NCBI RefSeq assembly: GCF_024189315.1
Contig: NZ_JAIZEO010000001.1
Location: forward strand, 124,001-188,000
Length of the DNA stretch: 64,000 nt
Direction of reading: 5' to 3'
From: Halobacillus sp. A5
Lineage (GTDB): Bacteria; Bacillota; Bacilli; Bacillales; Halobacillaceae
The position numbers and the translations under genes are program-made. Below are positions 62,241 to 64,000 of this stretch, piece after piece. How positions within the stretch are numbered: the stretch's first letter is position 1; every line of letters starts with the position of its first letter. Below the pieces are notes generated by a model, which ran no database searches, was not told where the DNA came from, and worked only from the letters and a program-made list of their open reading frames with translations.

Positions 62241-63008
62241 ATGAGAAATGATCAAAGAGAAAATAATGATTTAAGAAAAATAACTATAGAAACCGATTAT
62301 GTCAAACACCCTGAAGGTTCTGTGTTAATCAGCTTTGGAGATACAAAAGTTATTTGTAACGCCAGTGTGGAGGATCGTGTGCCCCCGTTTCTAAGAAACC
62401 AGGGTAAAGGATGGATTACAGCAGAGTACGCGATGCTGCCGAGAGCAACGGAGCAGCGGAACATAAGAGAATCATCTAAAGGTAAGGTATCAGGGCGTAC
62501 GATGGAAATTCAGCGTCTGATCGGCCGTGCCCTTCGTGCAGTAGTAGATCTGGACAAAATTGGGGAACGAACCCTGTGGGTGGATTGTGATGTGATTCAG
62601 GCTGACGGAGGTACGCGTACAGCATCGATTACCGGAGCATTTGTAGCGGTCGTATTAGCCTTTGGCAAATTAGTAGAAAAAGGAACGATTAAAGAGCTCC
62701 CGATCCAAGATTATTTAACCGCCATTTCAGTAGGAGTACTGGAAAATGAGCAGGAAATTCTAGACCTTTGCTATGAGGAAGACAGCAAAGCAGAGGTTGA
62801 TATGAATGTTGTTATGACAGGGAAAGGCGAGTTTGTTGAACTCCAAGGGACTGGGGAAGAAGCAACATTTTCGATGACCCAGCTGCAAAAGATGCTTTTA
62901 CTGGCTGAACATGGGGTAAATGAGTTAGTGGAACTACAAAAAGAAGCCATAGGAAAATGGGCTGAAGTGATCGACAAAAAATTATCCTCGAGCACAGCAG
63001 GTGAATAA
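62241..63008 (+). CDS. rph: Ribonuclease PH
   Basis: RNase PH trims the 3' ends of tRNA precursors using phosphate. The 255-residue protein has the PDX fold with [28 protein letters not shown], the ring-contact [23 protein letters not shown], and the active-site Asp residues in [21 protein letters not shown] and [26 protein letters not shown] precedes ATG 62241. ysnA starts two bases after its stop, and ysnB follows, so the three form an operon. Confidence 0.97.
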   Translation: MRNDQRENNDLRKITIETDYVKHPEGSVLISFGDTKVICNASVEDRVPPFLRNQGKGWITAEYAMLPRATEQRNIRESSKGKVSGRTMEIQRLIGRALRAVVDLDKIGERTLWVDCDVIQADGGTRTASITGAFVAVVLAFGKLVEKGTIKELPIQDYLTAISVGVLENEQEILDLCYEEDSKAEVDMNVVMTGKGEFVELQGTGEEATFSMTQLQKMLLLAEHGVNELVELQKEAIGKWAEVIDKKLSSSTAGE

Positions 63009-63010
63009 AA

Positions 63011-63607
63011 ATGAAAGAACTCGTAGTCGCCACAAAAAATAAAGGAAAAGCTGAAGAATTTCGTGTGATGTTTTCTGGGTATGGAATTGAGGTAAAATCA
63101 TTATTAGATTTCCCGGAAGCTGTGCAGGACATTGTAGAAGATGGGACAACATTTGAAGAAAATGCAATCATTAAAGCAGAGGCCATTGCTGCTGAGTATG
63201 ATATACCCGTTGCCGCAGATGACTCTGGGTTGGAAGTGGATGCTTTAGATGGAAGGCCCGGTATATTTTCTGCCCGTTATGCAGGCGAAGAAAAAAACGA
63301 TCAAAAAAACCTTGAGAAAGTACTTACAGAATTAAAAGGTGTACCAGCAGGTGAACGTACAGCAAGGTTCGTATGTGCCGTAGCCGTAGCTCGGCCGGGT
63401 CACAAAACATTTGTGAAAAGAGGAACGTGTGAGGGAACTATTGCAGAGTCTCCCCGGGGTACAGAGGGATTTGGGTACGATCCAATATTTATTCCGACCG
63501 GATCTGACCGTACAATGGCCGAGCATTCATCAGAAGAGAAGAATTCAATCAGCCACCGAAAGAATGCCATCCTGGAGATTGAACAATGGCTGCAACAATT
63601 ATCTTAA
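63011..63607 (+). CDS. ysnA: Non-canonical purine NTP pyrophosphatase (RdgB/HAM1 family)
   Basis: It hydrolyses dITP, XTP and similar bases, keeping them out of DNA. The 198 residues include the substrate motif ATKNKGKAEEF at 6-16, VAADDSGLEVDALDGRPG with the catalytic Asp, FSARYAGE and the C-terminal FGYDPIFIPTGSDRTMAE plus ISHRKNAI. ATG 63011 is two bases after rph; the ribosome site lies inside rph (GCAGGTGA), so expression is coupled. Confidence 0.96.
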   Translation: MKELVVATKNKGKAEEFRVMFSGYGIEVKSLLDFPEAVQDIVEDGTTFEENAIIKAEAIAAEYDIPVAADDSGLEVDALDGRPGIFSARYAGEEKNDQKNLEKVLTELKGVPAGERTARFVCAVAVARPGHKTFVKRGTCEGTIAESPRGTEGFGYDPIFIPTGSDRTMAEHSSEEKNSISHRKNAILEIEQWLQQLS

Positions 63608-63619
63608 GAGGTGAAGACG

Positions 63620-64000
63620 ATGCCGAAAGTATTAATAGTAAGTGATACGCACGGACTTACAAATGAAGTGATTGAAATAAAACAGCGTCACCCGGATGCT
63701 GATGCCATGATTCACTGCGGAGATTCCGAGCTGAGTCTGGACTCTAATGAGTTGCAAGGTTTTTACTATGCCAAAGGAAATTGTGACTTCGAGGCAGAAA
63801 TGGAGGAGGAACAAGTTTTTTCTGTAGGGGACTTAACATTCTTAGTAGTCCACGGTCACCTGCACCAAATCAAATCTACCCTTATGCCTTTATCCTACAG
63901 AGCTGAAGAAGCAGGAGCATCTATTGCATGCTTCGGGCATTCCCATATGGCAGGGGCTGAAAAAATAAATAACAAGCTGTTCATTAATCCTGGAAGTGCT
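63620..64000 (+). CDS. ysnB: YfcE/MJ0936-family phosphodiesterase, cut by the window end
   Basis: The first 127 codons of a calcineurin-like metallophosphoesterase; no stop before the window edge. Metal-binding motifs are in order: VSDTHG (Asp, His), HCGDSE (Asp), GNCD (Asn), VHGHLHQI (His) and FGHSHMAG (Gly-His-x-His). The family normally has about 170 residues, so about 40 are missing. It follows ysnA after 12 bases with AGAGGTGAAG as ribosome site. Such enzymes hydrolyse phosphodiesters in vitro; the natural substrate is unknown. Confidence 0.93.
   Translation, partial: MPKVLIVSDTHGLTNEVIEIKQRHPDADAMIHCGDSELSLDSNELQGFYYAKGNCDFEAEMEEEQVFSVGDLTFLVVHGHLHQIKSTLMPLSYRAEEAGASIACFGHSHMAGAEKINNKLFINPGSA

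Overview
The window is a stretch of a low-to-moderate GC, endospore-forming Firmicute chromosome. Gene content and order closely follow the accDA-to-ysnB part of the Bacillus subtilis map as I remember it. Sporulation genes (ytvI, ytaF, ytxC, sspI, gerE, gerM), menaquinone-type succinate dehydrogenase, T-box leaders, AGGAGG ribosome sites and TTG/GTG starts all fit Bacillaceae. Several acidic proteins and a dispersed intergenic repeat suggest a halotolerant genus such as Halobacillus or a relative, but that is inference. No tRNA, rRNA, CRISPR, IS element or prophage was seen.

Layout. 1-5.4 kb: end of a GntR regulator, accDA (malonyl-CoA synthesis), pfkA-pyk (glycolysis). 5.4-10.7 kb: fxsA, ytvI, then citZ-icd-mdh (TCA cycle). 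10.7-19.2 kb: a MaoC-like gene, phoPR (phosphate response), polA-mutM-ytaF-coaE. 19.2-25.5 kb: gapB (gluconeogenesis), speD (polyamines), an uncharacterised gene, nrdR, dnaB-dnaI (replication initiation), ytxC. 25.5-29.5 kb: T-box thrS and the L20-controlled infC-rpmI-rplT operon. 29.5-34 kb: ysdA, a TVP38-family protein, ysdB, a dUTPase-like gene, ysdC, sspI, ysgA. 34-39 kb: T-box pheST, a repeat, rnhC. 39-44.6 kb: zapA, cvpA-like, polX, mutSB, a DUF350 gene and a 26-codon gene. 44.6-49.7 kb: fatty-acid beta-oxidation (lcfA, fadR, fadB, etfBA). 49.9-56.2 kb: trxA, uvrC, yslB, sdhCAB. 56.2-59.2 kb: a ComP-ComA two-component pair with no comQ/comX beside it. 59.3-64 kb: gerE, ysmB, racE, gerM, rph, ysnA and the start of ysnB, cut by the window edge.

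Most of the window is conserved core genome. The points that stand out are: the orphan comPA pair between sdhB and gerE; a structured speD leader that can hide its own ribosome site; the AUU start of infC; an uncalled 26-residue membrane peptide gene; a two-copy dispersed repeat; and good operator matches for CcpN (gapB), FadR (fadR) and sigma-K (gerE). Many starts were moved from the longest reading frame to the start with a proper ribosome site.
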